In this document: piece by piece, positions 1-8,001 of the stretch
How the letters are laid out: each line of letters opens with the position of its first letter
Position numbering within the stretch: position 1 is the stretch's first letter
NCBI GenBank assembly: GCA_050014095.1
Contig: JBEKDZ010000001.1
Coordinates: 248,001 to 312,000, forward strand
Source: RBG-13-51-18 sp050014095
GTDB taxonomy: Bacteria > Chloroflexota > Dehalococcoidia > Dehalococcoidales > RBG-16-60-22
Reading direction: 5' to 3'
DNA length: 64,000 nucleotides
Position numbers and translations under genes: made by a program
Notes under the pieces: model-generated
Seen by the model: the letters and a program-made list of their open reading frames with translations, nothing else
Databases searched by the model: none
Told to the model about the DNA's origin: nothing

Positions 1-15
1 CGAATTGGTGACATT

Positions 16-651
16 ATGACTGTAGGAATTTTAGGTAAAAAGCTGGGCATGACCCAGGTATACGGCAAAGGCGGCAAGACCGAAGCCATCACCGCCGTCG
101 AGGCCGGACCGTGCACGGTAACGCAGGTAAAAACCGTGGAAAAAGACGGCTATAGCGCGGTGCAACTCGGTTTCGGGGAAGTGAAGAGGCGCAAGACCGG
201 CGGTAAGAAGGGCAAAGCCAAAGAGAAAGAGCCGGTAAAATTCAAGTACATGCGGGAAATCCTACTAGATAGCGGCCAAACACTAGAAGCCGGACAGAAA
301 ATAGACGTTAGTGTATTTAAAGCCGGAGATATTATCGATGTTTGCGGAATTTCTAAGGGCAAGGGGTTCGCTGGCGGCGTTAAGCGCTATCATTTCCGGG
401 GCGGACCTAAAACCCACGGCCAGTCCGATAGATGGCGCGCGCCGGGTTCCGTCGGCTCCAACACCAGCCCGGGGCGGGTTTATAAGGGGCTCCGCATGGC
501 GGGGCATATGGGTGACGCCCGTGTTACCGTGAGCAACCTGGAGGTAGTGGAAGCTGACCAGGCCCGCAACCTTTTATTAATTAAAGGGGCCGTGCCCGGT
601 ATGACCAACGGACTGGTAATTATTGAAAAGACCAAGAGGGAGAAGAAGTAA
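16..651 (+). CDS. rplC: 50S ribosomal protein L3
   Basis: L3 binds 23S rRNA early in 50S assembly and reaches toward the peptidyl-transferase centre. The 211-residue protein opens with GILGKKLGMTQVY and has the conserved GKGFAGGVKRYHFRGGPKTHG loop region around residues 115-135 and GSNTSPGRVYKGLRMAGHMG further on. The length is normal for bacterial L3. It is the first gene of the superoperon inside the window; rpsJ (S10) should lie just upstream. The next gene begins 1 base after the stop, so translational coupling is likely. Confidence 0.97.
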   Translation: MTVGILGKKLGMTQVYGKGGKTEAITAVEAGPCTVTQVKTVEKDGYSAVQLGFGEVKRRKTGGKKGKAKEKEPVKFKYMREILLDSGQTLEAGQKIDVSVFKAGDIIDVCGISKGKGFAGGVKRYHFRGGPKTHGQSDRWRAPGSVGSNTSPGRVYKGLRMAGHMGDARVTVSNLEVVEADQARNLLLIKGAVPGMTNGLVIIEKTKREKK

Positions 652-652
652 G

Positions 653-1309
653 GTGCAGGTTCCAGTTTATAACCTTGCCGGAGAAGAAGTCCGGAAGATT
701 AAAATAAGCGATGCCGTTTTCGGCGTGCCGTTTAATGAGGCGGTCGTCCACCAGGTAATGGTGGGCATGCAGGCTAACGCCCGGCAGGGTACTGCCGCTA
801 CGAAGACCCGCGGCGAAGTGGTAGGCAGCACGAAGAAGCTCTACCGCCAGAAGGGCACGGGTAATGCCCGCGCCGGCAGCAAAAAATCCCCGACCCGCCG
901 CGGCGGCGGCACGGCTTTCGGACCGAAACCGAGGGATTACCGGCAGGCTATACCCAAGAAACTGCGTCGGCTCGCTTTAAGATGTGTCCTTTCCTCCAAG
1001 GCTGGAGAGGGTGATTTAAAAATAATCGATGCGTTCAACTTCGCCGAGGCCAAGACCAAGCAAATGTTAAACGTGCTGATGGCTTTGGACATCGAGTCCT
1101 CCGCGCTTATCGTTACCCAGAAGCCGGAGGAAAATGTTATTTTATCCGCCCGGAACATACCGGAAATTACAACCATGCCCGCCAGTGTGCTTAACATCCT
1201 GGATATCATGTCCCACAAAACGCTTCTAATGACCGAGGATGCGGTACGCACCGCGGAAGAGCTATGGGGCAACGGAGCGAAACAAGGGGGAACAGATGCA
1301 TCTGTATGA
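653..1309 (+). CDS. rplD: 50S ribosomal protein L4
   Basis: L4 binds 23S rRNA and lines the exit tunnel; in some bacteria it also represses the S10 operon. The protein begins VQVPVYNLAGEEV and carries the tunnel-loop segment RQKGTGNARAGSKKSPTRRGGG near residues 75-95. I chose GTG at 653, right after the rplC stop, because the family starts there and the purine-rich 3' end of rplC (about 635-650) can serve as ribosome binding site. An in-frame ATG at 623 would add ten basic residues that only reflect rplC sequence. The 3' end overlaps rplW by 14 bases. Confidence 0.95.
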   Translation: MQVPVYNLAGEEVRKIKISDAVFGVPFNEAVVHQVMVGMQANARQGTAATKTRGEVVGSTKKLYRQKGTGNARAGSKKSPTRRGGGTAFGPKPRDYRQAIPKKLRRLALRCVLSSKAGEGDLKIIDAFNFAEAKTKQMLNVLMALDIESSALIVTQKPEENVILSARNIPEITTMPASVLNILDIMSHKTLLMTEDAVRTAEELWGNGAKQGGTDASV

Positions 1310-1580
1310 GGTACTGCGCCGTCCGATGGTAACCGAAAAGAACTCGGCGTTGCAAACCATGAATAAATACGTTTTTGAGATAGCCGACGGGGCGAATAAG
1401 ATGATGATACAACAGGCCGTGGAAAAGGCTTTCAAGGTGAAGGTTACCGGGGTCAACGTCGTCACCGTGCGGGGTAAAAGCAAGAAAATTGGCCGACGCA
1501 CGGTGCATACCAACCCCTGGAAAAAAGCGATTGTTACCCTCCAGGTAGGGGATAAAATAGAATACTTTGAAGGTGTTTAG
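1296..1580 (+). CDS. rplW: 50S ribosomal protein L23
   Basis: L23 sits at the tunnel exit and docks trigger factor and SRP. The 94-residue protein starts MHLYEVLRRPMVTEKN, the standard N-terminus, and has the VRGKSKKIGRR basic loop. A longer in-frame start at 1239 lies inside rplD and is not supported; AAGGGGG at 1284-1290 is a good ribosome binding site for ATG 1296. It overlaps rplD by 14 bases. Confidence 0.95.
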   Translation: MHLYEVLRRPMVTEKNSALQTMNKYVFEIADGANKMMIQQAVEKAFKVKVTGVNVVTVRGKSKKIGRRTVHTNPWKKAIVTLQVGDKIEYFEGV

Positions 1581-1598
1581 CAGGAAAGGGGAAGCCAG

Positions 1599-2426
1599 GT
1601 GGCTATAAAAAAGTTTAATCCGACATCTCCGGGCCGGCGCAATATGAGCGGCTATACCTTCGATGAAATCACGAAGGATAAACCGGAGAAGTCGTTGCTC
1701 GTCACCAAAAGGAGCAAGGCCGGACGCAACGCCAGCGGTAAAATAACCGTGCGCCATCGCGGCGGCGGCGAAAAGCGGAATCTCCGCATCATCGATTTCA
1801 AGCGGGATAAGCTCGACATCCCCGGCAGGGTAGCGGCCATCGAATACGACCCCAACCGCACCGCCCGCATCGCGTTGATACATTACAGGGACGGCGAAAA
1901 ACGTTATATTATCGCCCCGATAGGTCTGAAGGTAGGCGATACGATAATGGCCGGTAGCAATGCCGAGATTAAACCGGGCAACTCCATGCCCATGAAAAAT
2001 ATGCCGACAGGTATTGAGATTCATAATATCGAGGTACAAAAGGGCCGAGGCGGCCAACTGGTGCGCAGCGCCGGCGGTTCGGCACAACTGATGGTTAAGG
2101 AAGGCGACTATGTGTTGATAAGGCTGCCATCCGGTGAAATCCGCCGCATTCTTAGCGAGTGCATCGCCACCATCGGGCAGATAGGCAATCTGGAGCACCA
2201 GGGTATTAGCCTGGGCAAAGCCGGCCGCAGGCGGCATATGGGTTGGCGACCGACCGTTAGAGGCTCCGTGATGTCGCCGCGCGACCATCCCCATGGCGGC
2301 GGCGAGGGCCGTTCGCCGATAGGTATGCCCGGACCGAAAACACCCTGGGGTAAACCAGCTCTCGGTTATAAGACGCGTAAGCCGAAGGCTTCCGATAGAA
2401 TGATTATCAAACGCAGAGGCAAATAG
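1599..2426 (+). CDS. rplB: 50S ribosomal protein L2
   Basis: L2 is a core 23S rRNA-binding protein needed for subunit association. The 275-residue product starts at GTG 1599 (AIKKFNPTSPGRR) after an AGGAAAGGGGAAG purine tract. It has GRNASGKITVRHRGGGEKR near residues 43-61 and the C-terminal HPHGGGEGRSPIG signature, including the conserved histidine of the family. Confidence 0.97.
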   Translation: MAIKKFNPTSPGRRNMSGYTFDEITKDKPEKSLLVTKRSKAGRNASGKITVRHRGGGEKRNLRIIDFKRDKLDIPGRVAAIEYDPNRTARIALIHYRDGEKRYIIAPIGLKVGDTIMAGSNAEIKPGNSMPMKNMPTGIEIHNIEVQKGRGGQLVRSAGGSAQLMVKEGDYVLIRLPSGEIRRILSECIATIGQIGNLEHQGISLGKAGRRRHMGWRPTVRGSVMSPRDHPHGGGEGRSPIGMPGPKTPWGKPALGYKTRKPKASDRMIIKRRGK

Positions 2427-2443
2427 GCGGATAAAGAGGGAAA

Positions 2444-2734
2444 ATGTCAAGATCAACTAAAAAAGGACCGGCAGTTGATGAAAAGCTGGCGAAACATGTA
2501 GATGCCGCAATACGCTCCGGTAAGAAAACAGTTATCAAAACCTGGGCGAGACGGTCTACCATATTACCCCAGATGGTGGGGCTGACCATCGGCGTGCATG
2601 ACGGACGGCGACATGTGCCCATCTATATTAACGAGAATATGGTGGGTCATAAGCTGGGTGAATTCGCCCCCACTCGCACATTTAGAGGGCATGGAACTAG
2701 AGTAGCAGAAGAAACACCAACAACAAGAACATAG
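2444..2734 (+). CDS. rpsS: 30S ribosomal protein S19
   Basis: S19 forms a complex with S13 in the 30S head and binds 16S rRNA. The 96-residue protein starts SRSTKKGPAVDEKL and has the family core TWARRSTILPQMVGLTIGVH followed by MVGHKLGEFAPTRTFRGHG. It is in its usual place between rplB and rplV. Confidence 0.96.
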   Translation: MSRSTKKGPAVDEKLAKHVDAAIRSGKKTVIKTWARRSTILPQMVGLTIGVHDGRRHVPIYINENMVGHKLGEFAPTRTFRGHGTRVAEETPTTRT

Positions 2735-2758
2735 TAATTTTAGATAAGGTAACAAAAA

Positions 2759-3097
2759 GTGGAAGTAAAAGCGATAGCTAAAGACACCGGTTTACCCGCC
2801 AGCAAGGTGCGTCCGCTGGTGGATATGGTACGGGGTAAAAGGGTAGATGAGGCATTGAACCTGCTCCGGTATACACACACACCGAAGGCGAGGTTTCTCG
2901 CCAAGGTGGTAAAATCAGCCGTAGCGAATGCCGAAACTAACTTTCAGATGGACCCCGCCGACCTTAAAATAGTGAAAATATACGTCGATGTTGCGCGAGG
3001 CGCGCGCCGTTTCAAGGCACGGTCGAGGGGACGGGCTAGTCCCATACGTAAGAACTCCAGCCATATTACCGTGATAGTTGCGGAACAGGAGGTTTAA
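2759..3097 (+). CDS. rplV: 50S ribosomal protein L22
   Basis: L22 extends a hairpin into the exit tunnel beside L4. The 112-residue protein begins at GTG 2759 (EVKAIAKDTGLPASKVRPLVD) and shows RGKRVDEALNLLRYTHTPKA and, near the C-terminus, ARGARRFKARSRGRASPI, which forms the tunnel hairpin. Its TAA is immediately followed by the rpsC start. Confidence 0.95.
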   Translation: MEVKAIAKDTGLPASKVRPLVDMVRGKRVDEALNLLRYTHTPKARFLAKVVKSAVANAETNFQMDPADLKIVKIYVDVARGARRFKARSRGRASPIRKNSSHITVIVAEQEV

Positions 3098-4237
3098 TTG
3101 GGTCATAAAGTTCACCCGACGGGATTCAGACTTGGCGTCATTAAAGACTGGCAGTCAAAATGGTATAGTGAAGCTCATTATGCCGAGTTTATCCAGGAAG
3201 ATAATAAGCTCCGGGAGTATATCAAAGCGAAGTACCCCGAAGCCGGTATTTCTTTGGTAGAAATCGACCGCCAGGCTAAAGACGTAACTATCACCTTACA
3301 CACTGCCCGACCGGGCATCGTTATCGGGAGGGGTGGATCGCGTGTTGATGAAATGAGGCAGAATTTAGAAGCGCTTATCGGGAAGAAGGTACGCTTAAAT
3401 ATACAGGAAATACGCCAGCCAGAGTTGGATGCTTACCTGGTGGCGAGATCAGTAGCGGAGCAAATTGAACGCCGCGTGGCTTACCGGCGCGCCATGAAAC
3501 AGGCTATCTTCCGCACTATTCAGTCCGGTGCTAAAGGCATCAAGATAAGCGCCGCCGGCAGGTTGGCTAACGCCGAAATTGCCCGCCGCCAGACGCAGCA
3601 CGAGGGGCAGGTGCCTCTCCATACGTTGCGGGCGGATATCGATTACGGTTTTACCGAGGCGGTCACTACTATGGGACGCATCGGGGTAAAGGTGTGGATA
3701 TACAAGGGACAGGTGCTGCCCGAGATGAAGACGGCTGAAGCCGAAGCGAAACCCGGTGAAGCTGTCGCCGAACCGGCCGCCGCCCTCCAGGCAGAAAAAC
3801 CGATTGAAGCAGCGATAAAAGCCGCCACCATAGCCGCGGAAGAAAAACCGGCTAAAGCGGCTAAGGTAGCCCCGGCAGCAGAACCGAAGGAGAAACCAGT
3901 CAAAGCGGCAAAAGCAGCCCCAGTGGCAGAGCCGAAAGAAAAACCCTCTAAAGAGGACAAGCCAGTCAAAGCGGCTAAAGCAGCCCCGGTAGTTGAGCCG
4001 GAAGAAAAACCGACTAAACCGAAGGCGAAAAAAGCGGCGGCAACCACCAAGACCAAAAAGACCACCGCTAAAAAAGCGGCGTCCAAAGCCGCTGCGCCTA
4101 AGGCAGCTAAAGAAACACCAGCCGCTTCTAAAAAACCTAAGAAGGCAGCTGAAGAAGCCAAGGCTCCGGCAAAAGCCGTCAAGAAAACAAAGACTGTCAG
4201 CAAGAAGAAGGAAGAAGAAAAGGATGCAACAGCCTAA
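3098..4237 (+). CDS. rpsC: 30S ribosomal protein S3 with long Lys/Ala/Pro-rich tail
   Basis: S3 binds the 30S head at the mRNA entry channel. Residues 1-210 are a complete S3: GHKVHPTGFRLGVIKDW start, KH-domain loop GIVIGRGGSRVDEM near 73-86, and the S3 C-terminal domain ending VKVWIYKGQVLP. Residues of about 211-379 form an extra tail of Ala, Lys, Pro and Glu with about three imperfect copies of a 20-residue unit built on AKAAPVAEPKEKP. The start is TTG 3098, touching the rplV stop, with AGGAGG at 3088-3093. The tail reading frame stays open to an overlap of 14 bases with rplP. It is probably disordered and basic at its end; its role is unknown. Confidence 0.94.
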   Translation: MGHKVHPTGFRLGVIKDWQSKWYSEAHYAEFIQEDNKLREYIKAKYPEAGISLVEIDRQAKDVTITLHTARPGIVIGRGGSRVDEMRQNLEALIGKKVRLNIQEIRQPELDAYLVARSVAEQIERRVAYRRAMKQAIFRTIQSGAKGIKISAAGRLANAEIARRQTQHEGQVPLHTLRADIDYGFTEAVTTMGRIGVKVWIYKGQVLPEMKTAEAEAKPGEAVAEPAAALQAEKPIEAAIKAATIAAEEKPAKAAKVAPAAEPKEKPVKAAKAAPVAEPKEKPSKEDKPVKAAKAAPVVEPEEKPTKPKAKKAAATTKTKKTTAKKAASKAAAPKAAKETPAASKKPKKAAEEAKAPAKAVKKTKTVSKKKEEEKDATA

Positions 4238-4664
4238 ACGTGTAAAATATCGTAAGACTCAAAGGGGCTCCCTCAAAGGTAAAGCCCATTCGGGCAATAC
4301 GCTAACTTACGGTGATTATGGTCTCCAGGCACTGGAATCGGCCTGGATAACCAGCGCCCAGATAGAGGCAGCGCGACGTGCTATTACGCGCCATATCCAC
4401 CGCGGCGGCCAGGTTTGGATACGTATTTTCCCGGATAAACCAGCCACCAAAAAGCCGGCAGAAACCCGTATGGGCAGCGGCAAGGGCTTGCCCGACCACT
4501 GGGTAGCGGTCGTTAAAGCCGGTAGAGTTATGTTTGAAATGACAGGGGTCGGGGAAAGGGTAGCTAAAGACGCCATCCAGCTAGCGGCGCATAAACTACC
4601 TTTGAAAACCCGTTTCATTTTTAAGGAATCGGTTCCTGCGATGAGCAGTGAAACTGCAGAGTAG
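4224..4664 (+). CDS. rplP: 50S ribosomal protein L16
   Basis: L16 helps organise the A-site tRNA elbow region of the 50S subunit. The 146-residue protein starts QQPKRVKYRKTQRGSLKG and contains PDKPATKKPAETRMGSGKG and the central VAVVKAGRVMFEM segment. ATG 4224 lies inside the end of rpsC, preceded by a GAAGAAGAAAAGG tract that serves both as rpsC tail codons and as ribosome binding site. A longer in-frame reading from 3993 is only the frame-shifted rpsC tail. Confidence 0.95.
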   Translation: MQQPKRVKYRKTQRGSLKGKAHSGNTLTYGDYGLQALESAWITSAQIEAARRAITRHIHRGGQVWIRIFPDKPATKKPAETRMGSGKGLPDHWVAVVKAGRVMFEMTGVGERVAKDAIQLAAHKLPLKTRFIFKESVPAMSSETAE

Positions 4665-4673
4665 GGAGATAAC

Positions 4674-4874
4674 GTGGCGACACTTGACGAATATAGAAAT
4701 TTAGGTATTCCAGAATTGAGCAAGCAACTGGAAGATACGCACCAGGAGCTTTTCAACCTGCGTTTCCGTCTCTCCACCAAGCAACTGGTGAACCACCGCG
4801 AGGTACGCAGGGTGAAGCGGAAGATCGCTACACTAAAGACACTCATCAGAGAAAAAGAGCTGGGAATCAGATAG
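4674..4874 (+). CDS. rpmC: 50S ribosomal protein L29
   Basis: L29 is a small helical protein near the tunnel exit beside L23. The 66-residue product starts at GTG 4674 (ATLDEYRNLGIPELSKQLE) after a GGGAG ribosome binding site and contains LFNLRFRLSTKQL and RRVKRKIATLKT, the two-helix L29 pattern. Confidence 0.95.
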   Translation: MATLDEYRNLGIPELSKQLEDTHQELFNLRFRLSTKQLVNHREVRRVKRKIATLKTLIREKELGIR

Positions 4875-4885
4875 GATAAGTAAGT

Positions 4886-5170
4886 ATGGAAACGAAGCGT
4901 AAAGTAAGGTTCGGCAGGGTTGTAGGCGATAAAATGGATAAAACGGTGATTGTCGCCGTAGATACGCCCCGGCGTCATCCATTATATAAGAAGACTATCC
5001 GGAGAGTGGTGAAATACTACGCTCACGATGAAGAAAATAAAAGCAAGCTGGGTGACACTGTAAAAATCGAGGAGACCCGCCCTACCTCTAAACTCAAGAG
5101 GTGGCGCGTGGTGGAGATAGTAACTAAAGGCGAGGTTGCCGAGATTAAACCGGAAGAAATAACGAACTAA
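4886..5170 (+). CDS. rpsQ: 30S ribosomal protein S17
   Basis: S17 binds 16S rRNA and is a primary assembly protein. The 94-residue OB-fold protein has GRVVGDKMDKTVIVAVD, then HPLYKKTIRRVVKYYAHDEEN and the C-terminal GDTVKIEETRPTSKLKRWRVVEIV, all family signatures. It sits in the usual rpmC-rpsQ-rplN order. Confidence 0.96.
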   Translation: METKRKVRFGRVVGDKMDKTVIVAVDTPRRHPLYKKTIRRVVKYYAHDEENKSKLGDTVKIEETRPTSKLKRWRVVEIVTKGEVAEIKPEEITN

Positions 5171-5188
5171 ATTTTTGGGGATTTAGAT

Positions 5189-5557
5189 ATGATTCAGATG
5201 AATAGCAGATTAAAAGTGGCGGATAACTCCGGAGCGCGGGAGGTCATGTGTATCAACGTCCTCGGCGGCACCCGGCGGCGCTACGCCTATCTCGGTGATA
5301 CGATTGTCGCCTCGGTAAAAAAAGCGATACCTAATGCGGCTACCAAAAAAGGTGATGTCGTCCGGGCGGTCATTGTGCGTACAGCGCATCCATACCGGCG
5401 GTCAGACGGCTCATACATTAGATTCGATGAAAATGCCGCGGTTATTCTTAGCGATAGAAATAATCCTAAAGGGACGCGCATTTTCGGGCCGGTGGCACGG
5501 GAGCTAAGAGATAAGCAATATACCAAAATCGTGTCTCTGGCGCCAGAGGTTTTATAA
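5189..5557 (+). CDS. rplN: 50S ribosomal protein L14
   Basis: L14 lies at the subunit interface and forms a bridge to 16S rRNA. The protein has the standard 122-residue length and starts MIQMNSRLKVADNSGAREV. It also contains DVVRAVIVRTAHPYRRSDGS and ends GPVARELRDKQYTKIVSLAPEVL, as in most bacteria. Confidence 0.97.
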   Translation: MIQMNSRLKVADNSGAREVMCINVLGGTRRRYAYLGDTIVASVKKAIPNAATKKGDVVRAVIVRTAHPYRRSDGSYIRFDENAAVILSDRNNPKGTRIFGPVARELRDKQYTKIVSLAPEVL

Positions 5558-5568
5558 AGGCAGATATT

Positions 5569-5880
5569 ATGAAAATTAGGAAAGACGATACAGTGCTGGT
5601 TATCGCGGGGAAAGATAGGGGGAAAAAGGGAAAAGTGCGCTTTGCCTATCCCGCGACACAGCTACTGATTGTTGAAGGTATAAATTTCGTAAAAAAGCAC
5701 TCTAAAGCCAGAGGTGCTGCTAGGCAGGCTGGTATTATCGATATTGAAGAGCCGATGCATGTCTCTAAAGTAATGTATTTTTGCAGTAAGTGCAATAAAC
5801 CAGCCCGCCTCGGTACGAAGATGCTGGAAGACGGCCGGAGTGTCAGATATTGCCGCAACTGCGGCGAGGTGACGGATTAA
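5569..5880 (+). CDS. rplX: 50S ribosomal protein L24, zinc-ribbon type
   Basis: L24 initiates 50S assembly near the tunnel exit. The 103-residue protein begins MKIRKDDTVLVIAGKDRGKKGKV (KOW motif). The C-terminal third holds two Cys pairs, CSKC and CRNC, as expected for the zinc-ribbon form. The stop TAA is followed directly by the rplE ATG, so the pair is probably coupled. Confidence 0.95.
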   Translation: MKIRKDDTVLVIAGKDRGKKGKVRFAYPATQLLIVEGINFVKKHSKARGAARQAGIIDIEEPMHVSKVMYFCSKCNKPARLGTKMLEDGRSVRYCRNCGEVTD

Positions 5881-6432
5881 ATGGCGAGATTGAAGGAAAA
5901 ATATCGTAAGGAAGTGGTACCGCGCCTGATGGAGATCTGCGGTTATAAGAACATCATGCAGGTGCCACGACTGGAGAAAATAGTCGTGAACATCGGCATG
6001 GGTGAGGCAATCTCCAATGCCAAGGCGCTGGAAGCTGCAGAAGCGGATCTAATGGCTATTACCGGTCAGCATGTGCTGACCACCCGCTCGAAGAAAGCCA
6101 TCGCCAATTTCAAATTGAGGATAGGGATGCCCATCGGCTTAAAGGCAACGCTGCGGGGGGAACGGATGTGGGACTTCTTCGATAAGCTGGTCAACGCGGT
6201 GCTGCCCCGTATGCACGAGTTCCAGGGAGTCGCCCCGGACTCTTTTGACGGCCGCGGCAACTACACCCTCGGGCTTAAAGAGCAAATACTGTTCCCGGAA
6301 ATAGAATATGATAAGGTTGATAAGATACGCGGTATGGAAATATCGATTATCACAACGGCTAAGAGCGACGAGGACGGCAGAAACCTGCTCGGTCTGCTCG
6401 GTATGCCTTTTGCTAAGGACGGAGAGAAATAG
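5881..6432 (+). CDS. rplE: 50S ribosomal protein L5
   Basis: L5 carries 5S rRNA into the central protuberance. The 183-residue protein has LEKIVVNIGMGEAISNAK, the GQHVLTTRSKKAIANFKLR segment, and RGNYTLGLKEQILFPEIEYD, which are diagnostic. The length is standard. Its start abuts the rplX stop without spacer. Confidence 0.96.
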   Translation: MARLKEKYRKEVVPRLMEICGYKNIMQVPRLEKIVVNIGMGEAISNAKALEAAEADLMAITGQHVLTTRSKKAIANFKLRIGMPIGLKATLRGERMWDFFDKLVNAVLPRMHEFQGVAPDSFDGRGNYTLGLKEQILFPEIEYDKVDKIRGMEISIITTAKSDEDGRNLLGLLGMPFAKDGEK

Positions 6433-6434
6433 CT

Positions 6435-6620
6435 ATGGCGAAAAAATCAATGGTATTAAAATCGCAGCGAACGCCCAAATACCCGGGGCGTAAGCATAAC
6501 CGCTGTAAAATATGCGGTCGGCCGCGCGCCTATATTCGAAAGTTCGGTATCTGCCGGATATGTTTTAGGCATCTGGCACTCGAGGCGCAGCTCCCCGGCG
6601 TGAGAAAATCCAGTTGGTAA
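6435..6620 (+). CDS. rpsN: 30S ribosomal protein S14, zinc-binding type Z
   Basis: S14 is needed for late 30S head assembly. At 61 residues this is the short zinc-binding form, with CKICGRPRAYIRKFGICRIC providing four cysteines, followed by FRHLALEAQLPGVRKSSW. It starts 2 bases after rplE. Bacteria may switch to a zinc-free paralogue when zinc is scarce; none is visible in this window. Confidence 0.96.
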   Translation: MAKKSMVLKSQRTPKYPGRKHNRCKICGRPRAYIRKFGICRICFRHLALEAQLPGVRKSSW

Positions 6621-6644
6621 GCTAACGAAGTATTGGTAGGTGAT

Positions 6645-7043
6645 GTGATAGTGATAGACCCAATTGCTGATATGTTAACCCGAATACGCAATGCCATTAT
6701 GGTCAGGCATGATAGCGTACAGGTGCCTGCCTCCAAGATAAAGGTGGCTATTGCCAAAATCCTCAAGGACGAAGGCTTCATTGCCGACTATGAAATCGTT
6801 AAGGGCAAACCTCACCGCATGATAAAAGTGCAGCTAAGGTATTTAGAAGATAATAAACCGGCTATCTCCGGATTGAAACGGATAAGCAAGCCGGGCCTGC
6901 GTATGTACGTGCATAAAAGGGAAATACCGCGCGTTTACGGCGGACTGGGCATTGCCATTATTTCCACCTCGCAGGGTCTCAAGACAGGACAGCAAGCCTG
7001 GCACCAGAAATCCGGCGGAGAGCTATTGTGTTACGTATGGTAA
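6645..7043 (+). CDS. rpsH: 30S ribosomal protein S8
   Basis: S8 binds the central domain of 16S rRNA and in some bacteria represses the spc operon. The protein shows VIDPIADMLTRIRNAIMVRH at the N-terminus and YGGLGIAIISTSQGLKTG then GGELLCYVW at the C-terminus. The start is uncertain: GTG 6645 gives MIVIDPIADML, like other S8 proteins, while GTG 6651 is better spaced from the AGGTGAT at 6638-6644. A TTG at 6633 is less likely. Confidence 0.94.
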   Translation: MIVIDPIADMLTRIRNAIMVRHDSVQVPASKIKVAIAKILKDEGFIADYEIVKGKPHRMIKVQLRYLEDNKPAISGLKRISKPGLRMYVHKREIPRVYGGLGIAIISTSQGLKTGQQAWHQKSGGELLCYVW

Positions 7044-7064
7044 ACCATCTCTGGAGTGATATTT

Positions 7065-7616
7065 ATGTCTAGAATAGGAAAACTGCCGATACCGGTCCCT
7101 GCGGGGGTGACGGTGAATATCGCCGGTAACAGTGTTACCATTAAGGGTCCCAAGGGGGAGCTGAAGCGTTCGCTCCCGGCAGAAATGGGCATCGCCCTGG
7201 AAGGTAGCAATCTGGTGGTGACCCGCCCCAGCGATAATAATAAGCACCGGGCTTATCATGGTTTGTCCCGCACCCTGCTGGCGAACATGGTAGAAGGCGT
7301 CTCCAAGGGCTTCGAAAAGTCGCTCGATATCGTGGGGGTGGGCTACCGGGCGGAAAAAACCGGCGATAAGCTTACGCTGCGCCTCGGTTTTTCGCACCAG
7401 GTGGAAGTAAAACCGATGCCGGGTCTGACGCTGGCTGTCGAAGGGACAAATAAGATAAAAGTTAGCGGCATAAACAAGGAAGACGTCGGCGAGATGGCGG
7501 CGGAAATCCGCGCCCTTAGGCCGCCGGACCATTATAAAGGTAAAGGCATAAGGTACACAGGCGAAAGGGTACGTATTAAACCGGGCAAAACCGGTAAGGT
7601 AGTTGGCAGGCAATAA
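7065..7616 (+). CDS. rplF: 50S ribosomal protein L6
   Basis: L6 binds 23S rRNA near the factor-binding site. The 183-residue product starts at ATG 7065 (SRIGKLPIPVPAGV), preceded by TGGAGTGAT; an in-frame ATG at 7056 would only add three residues. It has two repeated L6 domains and the C-terminal RPPDHYKGKGIRYTGERVRI signature. Confidence 0.96.
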   Translation: MSRIGKLPIPVPAGVTVNIAGNSVTIKGPKGELKRSLPAEMGIALEGSNLVVTRPSDNNKHRAYHGLSRTLLANMVEGVSKGFEKSLDIVGVGYRAEKTGDKLTLRLGFSHQVEVKPMPGLTLAVEGTNKIKVSGINKEDVGEMAAEIRALRPPDHYKGKGIRYTGERVRIKPGKTGKVVGRQ

Positions 7617-7618
7617 AA

Positions 7619-7981
7619 ATGACGAAATCATATACCAGAGAAGCACGTTTAAGAAGGCACCACCGGGTCAGGCAAAAGATAAGCGGCACCAAGGAGCAGC
7701 CACGACTCTGCGTTTTCCGCAGTCTGAACCATATCTACGCCCAGGTGACGGATGATTCACAGGGGCGGACGCTGGTCGCCGCTTCCACGCTCGATGCGGA
7801 GATAAAAGATATTAAAAAGAAAAACAAAACCGCCCGGGCGGAACTGGTCGGTACGCTGCTGGCGAAACGCGCCGTTGAAAAGAAAATAAGCCAGGTGGCT
7901 TTCGACCGAGGTGGATTTAGATACCATGGGCGGGTAAAAGCCCTGGCAGAAGCAGCCCGTAAGGGCGGACTTAAGTTCTAA
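7619..7981 (+). CDS. rplR: 50S ribosomal protein L18
   Basis: L18 binds 5S rRNA together with L5 and L25. The 120-residue protein has RLRRHHRVRQKISGT, then RLCVFRSLNHIYAQVTDD, and ends VAFDRGGFRYHGRVKALAEA, matching the family along its length. It starts 2 bases after rplF. Confidence 0.96.
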   Translation: MTKSYTREARLRRHHRVRQKISGTKEQPRLCVFRSLNHIYAQVTDDSQGRTLVAASTLDAEIKDIKKKNKTARAELVGTLLAKRAVEKKISQVAFDRGGFRYHGRVKALAEAARKGGLKF

Positions 7982-8001
7982 GAGAGGATATAGCAGGTCT
8001 G

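Noticed and set aside
1206..2456. Long minus-strand open frame of more than 400 codons opposite rplW and rplB
   Set aside because: It is antisense to well-conserved ribosomal genes, has no recognisable domain, and arises from codon bias.
3643..4203. Hydrophobic minus-strand frame opposite the S3 tail
   Set aside because: It is the complement of Lys/Ala/Pro-rich codons, which reads as Ala/Phe/Leu-rich by composition only.
3993..4223. N-terminal extension of L16 with many Arg and Lys
   Set aside because: It is the S3 tail read in another frame. The family start MQQPKRVKYRK is at 4224.
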